DNA from: Winogradskyella pelagia
GTDB taxonomy: Bacteria; Bacteroidota; Bacteroidia; Flavobacteriales; Flavobacteriaceae
Direction of reading: 5' to 3'
NCBI RefSeq assembly: GCF_017581965.1
Contig: NZ_JAGEVF010000002.1
Location: 124,001-188,000, forward strand
Length of the DNA: 64,000 nucleotides
Of the stretch, positions 32,626 through 41,089 are shown in pieces. The notes under the pieces are model-generated. The model worked only from the letters and a program-made list of their open reading frames with translations. It ran no database searches and was not told the DNA's origin. Each line of letters begins with the position of its first letter. Position 1 is the stretch's first letter. The position numbers were made by a program, and so were the translations under genes.

Positions 32626-33924
32626 TTAGACACTTACCGTATGTTTTTGCTTTATAACGGAAAAAACTTTCTTTAAATCAGCCTTTAGATCTTCGATGTT
32701 TTCTAGCCCAACAGAGAGGCGTATTAAATCTTTTGTTACACCAGTTAATTCTTGTGCTTCATCACTTAATTGCTGATGAGTAGTACTGGCAGGATGAATA
32801 ATCAAAGATTTGGTGTCTCCTATATTGGCTAGAAGCGAAAATAATTCAGTTTTATCTGCAATTGTCTTTGCAGCTTCATAGCCACCTTTTGCACCAAAGG
32901 TTACAATGCCACTTTGACCCTTTGGCAAGTATTTATTTGCTAAATTTTTATAAGGACTAGAGTCTAGACCGGGATAATTCACCCAAGTTACCTCATCTTG
33001 TTTTTGTAGCCACCTGGCTAATTCGAGGGCATTTTCACTATGTTTTTTTATTCTAACCTCTAGAGTTTCTAAACCTTGTATAATTTGAAATGCATTAAAA
33101 GGACTTAAGGCACCACCGTAATCCCGTAAGCCTTCAATTCTAACTTTAGCTATAAATGCGGCTGCTTCCAAGGCCTCAGAATACACTAAACCGTGATATC
33201 CAGGTGAGGGTTCCGTAAATTCCGGGAATTTGCCATTTGCCCAATCAAAGGTTCCAGCATCAATAATAATACCTCCAAGTGTTGTCCCGTTACCGTTAAT
33301 ATATTTTGTTAAGGAATGAATGACAATGTTGGCACCATATTCAATTGGGTTCAGTAAGTAAGGCGTAGCTACAGTATTGTCAACAATTAAAGGCACCTTA
33401 TAGGTTTTGGCTTGGTTTGAAATAGCTTCAACATCAAGTACATCGAGTTTTGGGTTCCCTAAAGATTCAATAAAAAATGCTCGTGTATTTTCTTTAGCGG
33501 CTGCTTCAAAGCTGCCAGGGATTGATGGGTCAACAAAGGTTGTGGTAATGCCATGTCTTGGAAGGGTAACATTTAAAAGGTTGTAAGTACCGCCATATAA
33601 ACTATTGGAAGCTACAATATGGTCGCCAGTTCTAAGTAATGTAAGAAGGGTCGTAGCAATGGCTGAGGTGCCTGAAGCCGTTGCCACCGCAGCGATACCG
33701 TCCTCCAAAGCAGCTAATCTTTGTTCTAAAATATCATTCGTAGGGTTGTTAATCCTAGAATAAATATTTCCCGATTCCGCTAATGAAAATAGATTGGCTG
33801 CGTGATTCGAATCCTTAAAAACGTAGGCTGTAGATTGATAAATAGGAACGGCTCGTGTTCCTCCATTTTTAGACACATCGTGTCCTGCGTGCAACGCTTT
33901 GGTTGCGAAATTTTGTGTACTCAT
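32626..33924 (-). CDS. metY: O-acetylhomoserine aminocarboxypropyltransferase (sulfhydrylase)
   Basis: A 432-residue PLP enzyme of the Cys/Met metabolism family. The PLP lysine is K207 in HSLTKYINGNG, and the GTSAIATTLL segment near 85-94 and YSRINNPTNDILE near 55-67 bind phosphate and substrate. The longer MetY form (over 420 residues) separates it from cystathionine gamma-synthase and beta-lyase. It makes homocysteine from O-acetylhomoserine and sulfide. The gene is preceded on its strand by a SAM-I riboswitch at 34049-34166, so it is repressed when S-adenosylmethionine is plentiful. Confidence 0.9.
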   Translation of the reverse strand: MSTQNFATKALHAGHDVSKNGGTRAVPIYQSTAYVFKDSNHAANLFSLAESGNIYSRINNPTNDILEQRLAALEDGIAAVATASGTSAIATTLLTLLRTGDHIVASNSLYGGTYNLLNVTLPRHGITTTFVDPSIPGSFEAAAKENTRAFFIESLGNPKLDVLDVEAISNQAKTYKVPLIVDNTVATPYLLNPIEYGANIVIHSLTKYINGNGTTLGGIIIDAGTFDWANGKFPEFTEPSPGYHGLVYSEALEAAAFIAKVRIEGLRDYGGALSPFNAFQIIQGLETLEVRIKKHSENALELARWLQKQDEVTWVNYPGLDSSPYKNLANKYLPKGQSGIVTFGAKGGYEAAKTIADKTELFSLLANIGDTKSLIIHPASTTHQQLSDEAQELTGVTKDLIRLSVGLENIEDLKADLKKVFSVIKQKHTVSV

Positions 33925-34048
33925 TTTTCTAAGTTTTTGAGTTAATATTAATTAAACCAAAAGCCAAATAAGCCTCTTAATTGAAGCATACTTAATAGAA
34001 AAATGTTATAAAGAAATTTACCCGCAGCAGATGAGCTATTGGGTTTGG

Positions 34049-34166
34049 GTTATCTATCTAATTTTTTAATAGATGAATTAAAAAATTGAGTAGAATTTAG
34101 CACCTTCTTAATACTAAGGGTTGCTAAGGCTTCACAGGGTCTATTCCCTCCACCTTTCTTGATAAC
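34049..34166 (-). promoter_or_regulatory. SAM-I (S box) riboswitch upstream of metY
   Basis: On the minus strand the segment reads GTTATCAAGAAAGGTGGAGG, then GACCCTGTGAAGCCTTAGCAACC, then AAGGTGCTAAATTC, the conserved core of the SAM-I aptamer. P1 is closed by GTTATC (34161-34166) with GATAAC (34049-34054). The AT-rich P4-side hairpin (34065-34085) also folds. It sits 124 bases before the metY start. No clear downstream terminator hairpin with a T-run is visible, so control may be at translation or by an unrecognised expression platform. Confidence 0.92.
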
Positions 34167-34310
34167 ATTTCAGTAAGTTTTTGAACTTTGTGTTTACAAA
34201 TATTGCATAACAAAAATTTAATATCCAAATATTTTTAAACTTTTTAAGATTCAGTCTAAATATGATATCTTTAGATTTCTAAAGAATTAGAATCAAAAGA
34301 AATCAATTTT

Positions 34311-36890
34311 ATGCATACAGAACCAAAGCTTATTCGCTTTAATCAAAATGTACTTTCCAAGTATCAAATCTATAACAGTATTTTTATGACACTGCCTTTT
34401 GATACGATTTCTAAAACGGTCGCGCTTTTGCCCTTATTTCATGAAACCTGTAAACTTGGCTTTGAGCATAAAGACGATCCAACCACTATTGTAAATACTT
34501 TTTTTGAAAAATATCAAGCGAGACGATCTGAAAAAAGCCAAATTAATTTACTCTTTAGGTTTATACAATATATCGAGCGTCAGGTGGTATTGTTTGATGC
34601 GGTTGAAGATGCGGCCTTTGCAGTTGTAAATAATATGGAAGGTGTAGGGTCATTGCGGAGTTTAAAAGAAAATGCAGCAGCAGAAAACAAAACCCAACTA
34701 CTCCAAGATTATCTTGAGTCATTTAATGTTAGAATAGTACTTACTGCTCATCCTACGCAATTTTATCCAGGGACTGTTTTGGGCATTATAACCGATTTGG
34801 CCGAGGCTATTAAAGTTGATAATTTACCAGAGATTCGAAGTCTCCTTGGGCAGCTTGGTAAAACGCCCTTCTTTAAGGATAAAAAGCCTACGCCTTACGA
34901 CGAAGCGGTTAATCTTATCTGGTACCTTAAGAATGTATTTTATCATTCCTTTGGCAGTATATATGATTATGTACAACAAAATATTTTCGATTATCGAGAA
35001 ATTGACAACTCTATAGTGAACATAGGCTTTTGGCCAGGTGGTGACAGAGATGGCAATCCGTTTGTGACGCCAGAAATTACACTTAATGTCGCGAAAAAGC
35101 TCAAAGAATCAATTCTAAAGAATTACATAAAAGATATTAAGTACTTAAGGAGAAGGCTTACCTTCAAAGGCATTAGAGATCGTGTAATTAACTTGAATCA
35201 TCGTTTGCACAATACCTTACTTTATAAAGATAATCAAATCGCATTACAGGAATTTAGAAATGAACTTATTGAGATACGAGAGATCTTGGTGAAGGAACAT
35301 CAATCGTTATTTGTGGATAAGGTGACTTCTTTGATTAATAAAACAACCTTATTTGGTTATCATTTTGGAAGTTTAGACATAAGACAAGACAGTCGTGTAC
35401 ACGATAGTATGTTTAGAGCATTGGTAGGTGAACTCATTGAGAATGGAAGTGATCTGTTCCCGTCCAACTTCTTCGAGCTTTCTGAAAATGATCAGAAATT
35501 ACATTTAGCCTCGATTTCAGGTGAGATAGGTGAGATAGTTTTTAAAGACGAACAAGCGATTAATATAGCCGAAACCATAAAAGCCATGAAGTCTATTCAA
35601 GAGACTAATGGCGAAATAGCATGCAACCGTTACATCATTAGTAATAACCAAACGACTTTAAATGTATTGCAGTTATTTGCAATGTTGAAAATTGTGGCCT
35701 TCCATGAGACCCTTACGGCAGATATCGTACCATTATTTGAAACCGTAACCGATTTGCAAGCGGCACCTGCCGTAATGGAGGAGTTGTATACCAATTCGCA
35801 TTACAGAAAGCACCTAGAAGGCAGAAGCAATAAGCAAACTATTATGTTAGGATTTAGTGACGGTACTAAAGATGGTGGATATCTTATGGCAAATTGGGGA
35901 ATCTTTAAGGCAAAGGAGGCACTCACGGCTTTATCAAGAAAATATAATATTGATGTTATTTTCTTCGATGGTAGAGGAGGGCCGCCAGCTAGAGGAGGTG
36001 GTAAAACACATCAATTTTATGCATCATTAGGGCCAACTATTGAAGATAAAGAGATTCAATTGACCATCCAGGGCCAAACCATTAGTTCTAACTTTGGTAC
36101 ACTCGAATCCTCCCAATACAATATGGAGCAACTGATTAGTTCTGGAATAATGAATCGTCTAAATGATAAAAATCATGAGATGGAACCTGACGACAAAGCC
36201 GTAATGGATAATTTGGCTGACCTTAGTTATCAAGCTTACGTAGATTTTAAAGCACACCCTAAGTTCTTATCTTATTTAGAGCATATGAGTACGTTGAAAT
36301 ATTATGCTAAAACGAATATAGGAAGTCGACCCTCTAAACGAGGAAAGGCCGAAGGTTTAGATTTTAAGGATTTGCGAGCCATTCCTTTTGTTGGGTCGTG
36401 GAGTCAATTGAAACAGAACGTACCTGGGTTTTTTGGCGTTGGTACTGCTTTGCAATATTATGAAGAGAAGGGTGAATTTGAAAAAGTTCAACATTTATTT
36501 CAAAACTCTAGGTTTTTTAGAACCTTGATTGCTAATAGCATGATGTCCTTATCAAAATCATTTTTTGATTTAACAAGGTATATGGCAGAAGACCCAGAAT
36601 ATGGTGATTTTTGGAAGCTAATATATAAAGAGTATGAAATAACAAGACGGCTTATATTGAAACTCACAGGCTTTAAAGCGTTGATGGAAAATGAACCGGT
36701 GGCTAAAGCTTCTATAGCAGTTAGGGAATCTATTGTGCTACCGCTGCTTACCATACAGCAATATGCTTTGAAAAAAATGCAAGAATTAAAGAAAGCAGAA
36801 GTGAAGGATGAGGAAAAAATCGCGGTATTTGAGAAAATGGTAATGCGTTCCTTATTCGGAAATATCAATGCAAGTCGAAACTCAGCTTAA
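34311..36890 (+). CDS. ppc: Phosphoenolpyruvate carboxylase (divergent Bacteroidota type)
   Basis: An 859-residue enzyme that adds bicarbonate to PEP to give oxaloacetate. Recognisable landmarks: LTAHPTQ near 144-150 with the catalytic His, GFWPGGDRDGNPF near 239-251, FGSLDIRQDS near 357-366, GFSDGTKDGGY near 518-528, and FDGRGGPPARGGG near 554-566. The usual HPTE..RRT becomes HPTQFYPGT, and the loop GRGGxxGRGG reads GRGGPPARGG, so this belongs to a clade apart from the proteobacterial enzymes. Regulation by aspartate or acetyl-CoA cannot be judged. It is divergent from the metY riboswitch across a 144-base gap; a single TATCTTTA near 34265 resembles a -7 box. It stands alone, convergent with amt. 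Confidence 0.9.
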   Translation: MHTEPKLIRFNQNVLSKYQIYNSIFMTLPFDTISKTVALLPLFHETCKLGFEHKDDPTTIVNTFFEKYQARRSEKSQINLLFRFIQYIERQVVLFDAVEDAAFAVVNNMEGVGSLRSLKENAAAENKTQLLQDYLESFNVRIVLTAHPTQFYPGTVLGIITDLAEAIKVDNLPEIRSLLGQLGKTPFFKDKKPTPYDEAVNLIWYLKNVFYHSFGSIYDYVQQNIFDYREIDNSIVNIGFWPGGDRDGNPFVTPEITLNVAKKLKESILKNYIKDIKYLRRRLTFKGIRDRVINLNHRLHNTLLYKDNQIALQEFRNELIEIREILVKEHQSLFVDKVTSLINKTTLFGYHFGSLDIRQDSRVHDSMFRALVGELIENGSDLFPSNFFELSENDQKLHLASISGEIGEIVFKDEQAINIAETIKAMKSIQETNGEIACNRYIISNNQTTLNVLQLFAMLKIVAFHETLTADIVPLFETVTDLQAAPAVMEELYTNSHYRKHLEGRSNKQTIMLGFSDGTKDGGYLMANWGIFKAKEALTALSRKYNIDVIFFDGRGGPPARGGGKTHQFYASLGPTIEDKEIQLTIQGQTISSNFGTLESSQYNMEQLISSGIMNRLNDKNHEMEPDDKAVMDNLADLSYQAYVDFKAHPKFLSYLEHMSTLKYYAKTNIGSRPSKRGKAEGLDFKDLRAIPFVGSWSQLKQNVPGFFGVGTALQYYEEKGEFEKVQHLFQNSRFFRTLIANSMMSLSKSFFDLTRYMAEDPEYGDFWKLIYKEYEITRRLILKLTGFKALMENEPVAKASIAVRESIVLPLLTIQQYALKKMQELKKAEVKDEEKIAVFEKMVMRSLFGNINASRNSA

Positions 36891-36902
36891 GTAATTTAAT
36901 CT

Positions 36903-36932
36903 AAAAAAACCTCAAAGCCATACTTCAAGGTT
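36903..36932 (-). terminator. Terminator of the glnK-amt operon
   Basis: On the minus strand AACCTTGAAG, loop TATGG, CTTTGAGGTT pair over ten positions with two G-U pairs and are followed by seven T. It lies 22 bases past the amt stop. The plus-strand reading forms the same stem with a short T-run and could also serve ppc. Confidence 0.7.
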
Positions 36933-36953
36933 TCTTAGTCTATCATTATCTAA

Positions 36954-38249
36954 TTAATGCTCATTAAGTCGGAAATCTGGGTATGCATCCATGCCGTGCT
37001 CGTGTGCATCAAGACCTTCTAGCTCCTCCCGTGCAGATACTCTTATGCCCACAGTCATTTTTAAACTGAATATGATGAGAAATGATGAAATTATACAAAA
37101 CCCTGCATAGGCAAGTACGCCATAAAGCTGAGGTAAAAAGGCAATCTCATTTGCGGCCTCAGATAGTGTGCTGACAATCTGCCCACTGTCATTTAATAAT
37201 TCTCCATCGTCATTGGTGGCAGCTTTAAAACCAAAAATTCCAACCGCCAAAGTACCCCAAATACCACAGACCAAATGTACAGCAATAGCACCAACGGGAT
37301 CATCTAATTTTAATTTGTCGATTAGGCTTACAGCAAATACAATTAAGCCTCCCGAAACCACTCCAATAATAATGGCGTCTGTGGGAGACATAACATCTGC
37401 TCCAGCAGTAATACCAACTAAACCTCCTAAGATTCCATTAAGAAACATGGTCAAATCCAAATTTTTATATAATAAAGTTGACACCATTGCAGAGGATACA
37501 CCACCAGCTGCAGCAGCTAAACAGGTGGTAACTAATGTAAGGGACGTTGCTTCGGGATCTGCGGATAATACCGATCCGCCATTAAAACCAAACCATCCTA
37601 GCCATAAGATTAGGACTCCTGCAGTTGCTAAAGGAATATTATGACCTGGAATGGCTTTTGAAACTCCATTTTTAAATTTTCCAATACGTGCACCAAGTAG
37701 TACCACAGCGACTAATGCTGCCCAACCTCCAACAGAATGCACAAGAGTAGAGCCCGCAAAATCGTAGAACCCTATTTCATCCAAAAATCCACCTCCCCAT
37801 TTCCAAGATCCTGCAATTGGATATACAAGGCCTACATAAAGTACAGTAAACACCATGAAAGGACCAATTTTTATACGCTCAGCAACTGCTCCAGAAACTA
37901 TGGTTGCTGCGGTAGCGGCAAACATACCCTGGAAGAGGAAATCTGTCCAATAGGTATAGCCAGTATTGTATGCCAAATCTAAATTTCCGCTTGTCGTAAG
38001 AGGTGAGTCTAAACCAAACCCAGCAAAACCAAGAATACCGTTAAAATCTCCTGGATACATTAAGTTAAAGCCAATAAGGGCATACAGTAAAAGTCCAACG
38101 GTGATAATAAACATATTCTTAAAAAGAATATTTAAGGTATTCTTTTGTCTTGTCAATCCTATTTCTAATAAGCCAAAACCTAAGTGCATAAAAAACACTA
38201 GGCCTGTACAGATCATCATCCAAACATTATTTGTAGTAAGAACTTCCAT
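36954..38249 (-). CDS. amt: Ammonium transporter (Amt family)
   Basis: A 431-residue membrane protein with about eleven hydrophobic helices and Amt signature segments: GFAGFGLDSP and YTYWTDFLFQGMFAATAATIVSGAVAER region near 75-125, a GSTLVHSVGGWAALV segment near 166-180 with the first pore His, and LVCGIWGTLAVGIFG near 325-340 with the second region. It imports ammonium or ammonia. It begins five bases after the stop of the PII gene, so the unit is glnK-amt in the usual bacterial pairing in reverse orientation; PII binds and gates the transporter. The C-terminal tail (last ~30 residues) is acidic. No signal peptide is predicted by eye, as usual in gram-negative Amt forms without processing. 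Confidence 0.92.
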   Translation of the reverse strand: MEVLTTNNVWMMICTGLVFFMHLGFGLLEIGLTRQKNTLNILFKNMFIITVGLLLYALIGFNLMYPGDFNGILGFAGFGLDSPLTTSGNLDLAYNTGYTYWTDFLFQGMFAATAATIVSGAVAERIKIGPFMVFTVLYVGLVYPIAGSWKWGGGFLDEIGFYDFAGSTLVHSVGGWAALVAVVLLGARIGKFKNGVSKAIPGHNIPLATAGVLILWLGWFGFNGGSVLSADPEATSLTLVTTCLAAAAGGVSSAMVSTLLYKNLDLTMFLNGILGGLVGITAGADVMSPTDAIIIGVVSGGLIVFAVSLIDKLKLDDPVGAIAVHLVCGIWGTLAVGIFGFKAATNDDGELLNDSGQIVSTLSEAANEIAFLPQLYGVLAYAGFCIISSFLIIFSLKMTVGIRVSAREELEGLDAHEHGMDAYPDFRLNEH

Positions 38250-38254
38250 ATAAT

Positions 38255-38593
38255 CTAGTTAAGTGTTTGACCTCCTTTTTCTCCTGTTCTAATACGGTAG
38301 CATTCTTGAATGTCAGAAACGAAAATTTTTCCATCGCCAACATCACCAGTTGAGGCAGAATCTAAAATGGCCTTAATAGTTAATTCTTCAAAATCATCAT
38401 TTACCACTATTGAGAGATAGCGACGCTGAATATCGCTTGTACTGTACGTAACGCCTCGATAGACATGGCCCTCTTTTTCATTTCCTAAACCAGTAACATC
38501 CCAGTAAGAAAAGAAGTTAACCCCTACATTATGCAAGGCCTCCTTGACATCAGTAAATTTTGATTTTCTGATAATGGCTTCGATTTTTTTCAT
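38255..38593 (-). CDS. PII-family nitrogen regulatory protein (GlnK-like)
   Basis: A 112-residue PII protein. The C-terminal signature TGDVGDGKIFV at about 82-92 and the T-loop (35-55) are present. In the T-loop, HVYRGVTYST places Tyr50 where the uridylylated Tyr51 of enterobacterial PII lies, although the surrounding residues differ. It senses ATP/ADP and 2-oxoglutarate and would inhibit the neighbouring Amt when ammonium is high. It is the first gene of the two-gene operon, under the promoter at 38636-38667. Whether it is uridylylated cannot be told; no GlnD is in the window. Confidence 0.9.
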   Translation of the reverse strand: MKKIEAIIRKSKFTDVKEALHNVGVNFFSYWDVTGLGNEKEGHVYRGVTYSTSDIQRRYLSIVVNDDFEELTIKAILDSASTGDVGDGKIFVSDIQECYRIRTGEKGGQTLN

Positions 38594-38635
38594 AATAATT
38601 TTGAGGTTTAAAATTCAAAAATTGATAATCTGAAC

Positions 38636-38667
38636 CAAAAATATATTTTTTTGAGGGTATAAAGCAA
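38636..38667 (-). promoter_or_regulatory. Bacteroidota-type promoter of glnK-amt
   Basis: On the minus strand TTG (38665-38667), a 21-base spacer and TATTTTTG (38636-38643) match the Bacteroidota promoter form TTG-N17-23-TAnnTTTG exactly. The predicted transcription start is about 35 bases upstream of the PII ATG. This is the cleanest promoter match I found in the window. Confidence 0.6.
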
Positions 38668-38809
38668 GATAATTAGATAAAAGACATTATAACCCTAAAT
38701 TTTTTAGGGTATGAATGATAAAAAAGCACATTTATTATAAACTTACCCCTAAATTATTTAACTTAGAAGAGTCTTAGTTTTATTTCAGAATAGCATTGAG
38801 TTATGAAAC

Positions 38810-38838
38810 CAAAAAACCCGATTCAGCCGAATCGGGTT
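38810..38838 (-). terminator. Terminator of tRNA-Phe gene
   Basis: On the minus strand CCCGATTC, loop GGCT, GAATCGGG form an 8-base GC-containing stem followed by six T, directly behind the tRNA 3' end. Confidence 0.9.
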
Positions 38839-38843
38839 TTTAA

Positions 38844-38919
38844 TGGTGGTGCCTCCAGGAATCGAACCAGGGACACAAGGATTTTCAGTCCTTTGCTCTA
38901 CCAACTGAGCTAAGGCACC
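38844..38919 (-). tRNA. tRNA-Phe (anticodon GAA)
   Basis: On the minus strand a complete cloverleaf starts GGTGCCT and ends AGGCACCACCA, so the acceptor stem closes over seven pairs and the 3' CCA is encoded. The D arm (AGCTCAGTTGGTAGAGC), the anticodon arm AGGACTGAAAATCCT with GAA, and the T arm with GGTTCGATTCC are all standard. A terminator follows at once. Confidence 0.98.
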
Positions 38920-39025
38920 ATTTGCTTTAACTATTTAGCGGTTGCAAATATATATTCATTTTTAGTTTTGGCAAAACTTAATTCCTAAAAATTGATTTTA
39001 TAAATTAGCCAACAACTTCTTTATT

Positions 39026-39751
39026 ATGAATCTTATTATAGATGTTGGTAATACCCTCGTTAAGCTCGCAGTTTTTAAGAAAAGAAAATTAATCTTTAAA
39101 ACGGATTTTCCAATTAATGATTTGCTCGATGAGTATAACATCATTAAAAGGGCGTATCCCAAATTAGAATCAGTTATTGTGTCTTCCGTGGGTCGATTAC
39201 CAAAATCAACTTTATCTAAAATTGGTGAAGATTTAGAATTGCATCAATTATCATATAAATCAAAGCTTCCGTTTAAAAACTTATACGAAACACCGCATAC
39301 CCTAGGTGCAGATCGTATGGCTTTAGTATCTGCTGCTACATATCATTATCCTTATAAAAGCATATTAATTATTGATGCAGGCACCTGTATAACTTACGAT
39401 TTTATTAATGATAAAAAAGCGTATTTGGGGGGTTCTATTTCTCCGGGATTAAGATTGCGTTACACAGCTCTTAATAATTTAACGGCAAATTTACCGTTAT
39501 TAGAAAAAAACCAACCTACAAGTTTTATTGGTAAAACAACGGAGTCTTCGATTCACTCTGGTGTTGTTTTTGGTGCCCTAAAAGAGATAGATGGTGTTAT
39601 TGATGAATATCGTGCTGTATATCAAGATTTAACAGTTATTTTAACAGGAGGGGATGCCGATTTTTTGTCAAACCAATTAAAAAATAGCATATTTGCGCAT
39701 TCAAATTTTCTCTTGGAAGGTTTGAATTTTATTCTTGATTATAATACATAA
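39026..39751 (+). CDS. coaX: Type III pantothenate kinase
   Basis: A 241-residue ASKHA-fold kinase that phosphorylates pantothenate, the first step of coenzyme A synthesis. Diagnostic segments: DVGNTLVKLAV at 6-16 (phosphate-1 loop), a GADRMALV segment near 94-101, DAGTCITYDF near 116-125, and GGSISPGLRLR near 134-144. This CoaX type replaces the CoaA/PanK-I type in many Bacteroidota. The OMP gene follows after two bases, so this is the first gene of a run that continues through lptC. A biotin-protein ligase (BirA) gene, often upstream, is not present; a tRNA lies there instead. Confidence 0.92.
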   Translation: MNLIIDVGNTLVKLAVFKKRKLIFKTDFPINDLLDEYNIIKRAYPKLESVIVSSVGRLPKSTLSKIGEDLELHQLSYKSKLPFKNLYETPHTLGADRMALVSAATYHYPYKSILIIDAGTCITYDFINDKKAYLGGSISPGLRLRYTALNNLTANLPLLEKNQPTSFIGKTTESSIHSGVVFGALKEIDGVIDEYRAVYQDLTVILTGGDADFLSNQLKNSIFAHSNFLLEGLNFILDYNT

Positions 39752-39753
39752 TA

Positions 39754-41073
39754 ATGATAAAACAGCTCCTAGTAGTTTGTATATGTCTTTTGAGTTTAGG
39801 TGCTGTTGCGCAACGTGGTACGGCAACACCTTATTCATTTTATGGTTTAGGAACCCTAAATCTTAAAGGAACAGTAGAAAATCGTAGTATGGGAGGCATA
39901 AGTGTATATCTGGATAGTATACACATGAATCTGCGTAATCCTGCATCTTATGTTGGTAAAAACGTTGAAGGATTCCCTTTTGATAATGAAAGTAGGCCTG
40001 TAAAATTTACGGTTGCAGGGACTTTTAGCAATACAAATTTAAAGAGTAATTCTGGCGAGGCTCAAACAGGAACAGCAATTTTTGATTATATAGCAATGTC
40101 AATCCCTGTTGGTCGATTTGGTTTTGGAATGGGGTTATTACCTTTAACAACAGTTGGTTACAAACTCGATGATGTCGATGATAACGGTGATTTAATTAAT
40201 AGATACAGCGGTGAGGGCGGTCTAAATCGTATATTCTTGGGCATGGGTTATCAAATTACCAAAGGCTTAAGTGCTGGTGTAGATGTCACCTATAACTGGG
40301 GGAATATTGAAAACAATGCGGTTGCCTTTGCATACTCAGCTGATGGAGATTTAGCCCAGTTTCAAACCTATGAAGACAGTCGATCAGAATTGAGAGGTCT
40401 AAAATTAAATTTTGGCTTGGCCTATAAAACTATGATTTCGGAAAGGTTAGAGCTTTCTGCAACGGCTACATATTCTCCGATTAGTGATTTGTCATCAGAT
40501 AATGAGAGAACTTTAGCGAGTGTCTTATATAATAGAGACTTAGATGTATTAACCGTCATAAATTCAATTGATGTTGATTTAGAGAGTGAAGGTCTTCAGA
40601 GCACTGATTTAAAAATACCATCTAGAATATCCCTAGGGGCTGGCATAGGTAGGCCACAGCATTGGTTCGTTGGTGCCGAGTATACTTTTCAAAATACAAG
40701 TGAGTTCTCTAATCCATTTTATGGAAATCAAGCTACAGCCTTTGAAAATGCTTCCCAATTCTCAGTTGGAGGTTTTATAATTCCAAAGTATAATGCATTT
40801 TCAGGTTACTATAAACGTGTCGTTTACAGGGCTGGATTTAACTTTTCTAATACTGGTATAGTAATTAAAGACGAATCAATTAATGAGTTTGGCATATCTT
40901 TTGGTCTAGGATTACCACTTGGTGCTCGCGAATTGTTCTCTAACGCTAATATAGGGTTCGAATATGGACAACGCGGAACTACCAATCAAAATTTAATACA
41001 AGAGAATTTTTTCACTTTGAATCTAAGCTTATCTTTGAATTCAAGATGGTTTAAGCAGAGAAAGTATAACTAA
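39754..41073 (+). CDS. Outer membrane beta-barrel protein (FadL/OmpP1-like)
   Basis: A 439-residue secreted protein with a signal peptide (1-19, ending VAQR). The start of the mature part (TPYSFYGLG near 24-32, RSMGGISVYL near 42-51, NLRNPASY near 56-63) matches the Bacteroidota family related to FadL/OmpP1 transporters; amphipathic beta strands follow to the end. Substrate is unknown. It lies two bases after coaX and 16 bases before the TPR protein gene, in an apparent operon with lptC, so an outer membrane maintenance role is likely. The last strand ends LNSRWFKQRKYN, without the terminal Phe/Trp of Omp85-type proteins. Confidence 0.8.
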   Translation: MIKQLLVVCICLLSLGAVAQRGTATPYSFYGLGTLNLKGTVENRSMGGISVYLDSIHMNLRNPASYVGKNVEGFPFDNESRPVKFTVAGTFSNTNLKSNSGEAQTGTAIFDYIAMSIPVGRFGFGMGLLPLTTVGYKLDDVDDNGDLINRYSGEGGLNRIFLGMGYQITKGLSAGVDVTYNWGNIENNAVAFAYSADGDLAQFQTYEDSRSELRGLKLNFGLAYKTMISERLELSATATYSPISDLSSDNERTLASVLYNRDLDVLTVINSIDVDLESEGLQSTDLKIPSRISLGAGIGRPQHWFVGAEYTFQNTSEFSNPFYGNQATAFENASQFSVGGFIIPKYNAFSGYYKRVVYRAGFNFSNTGIVIKDESINEFGISFGLGLPLGARELFSNANIGFEYGQRGTTNQNLIQENFFTLNLSLSLNSRWFKQRKYN

Positions 41074-41089
41074 CAAATATGACTACAAA

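Noticed and set aside
37168-37644. 158-codon open frame on the plus strand
   Set aside because: It is antisense to the well-supported amt gene and its translation is low-complexity Pro/Thr/Ile-rich, as expected for a shadow.
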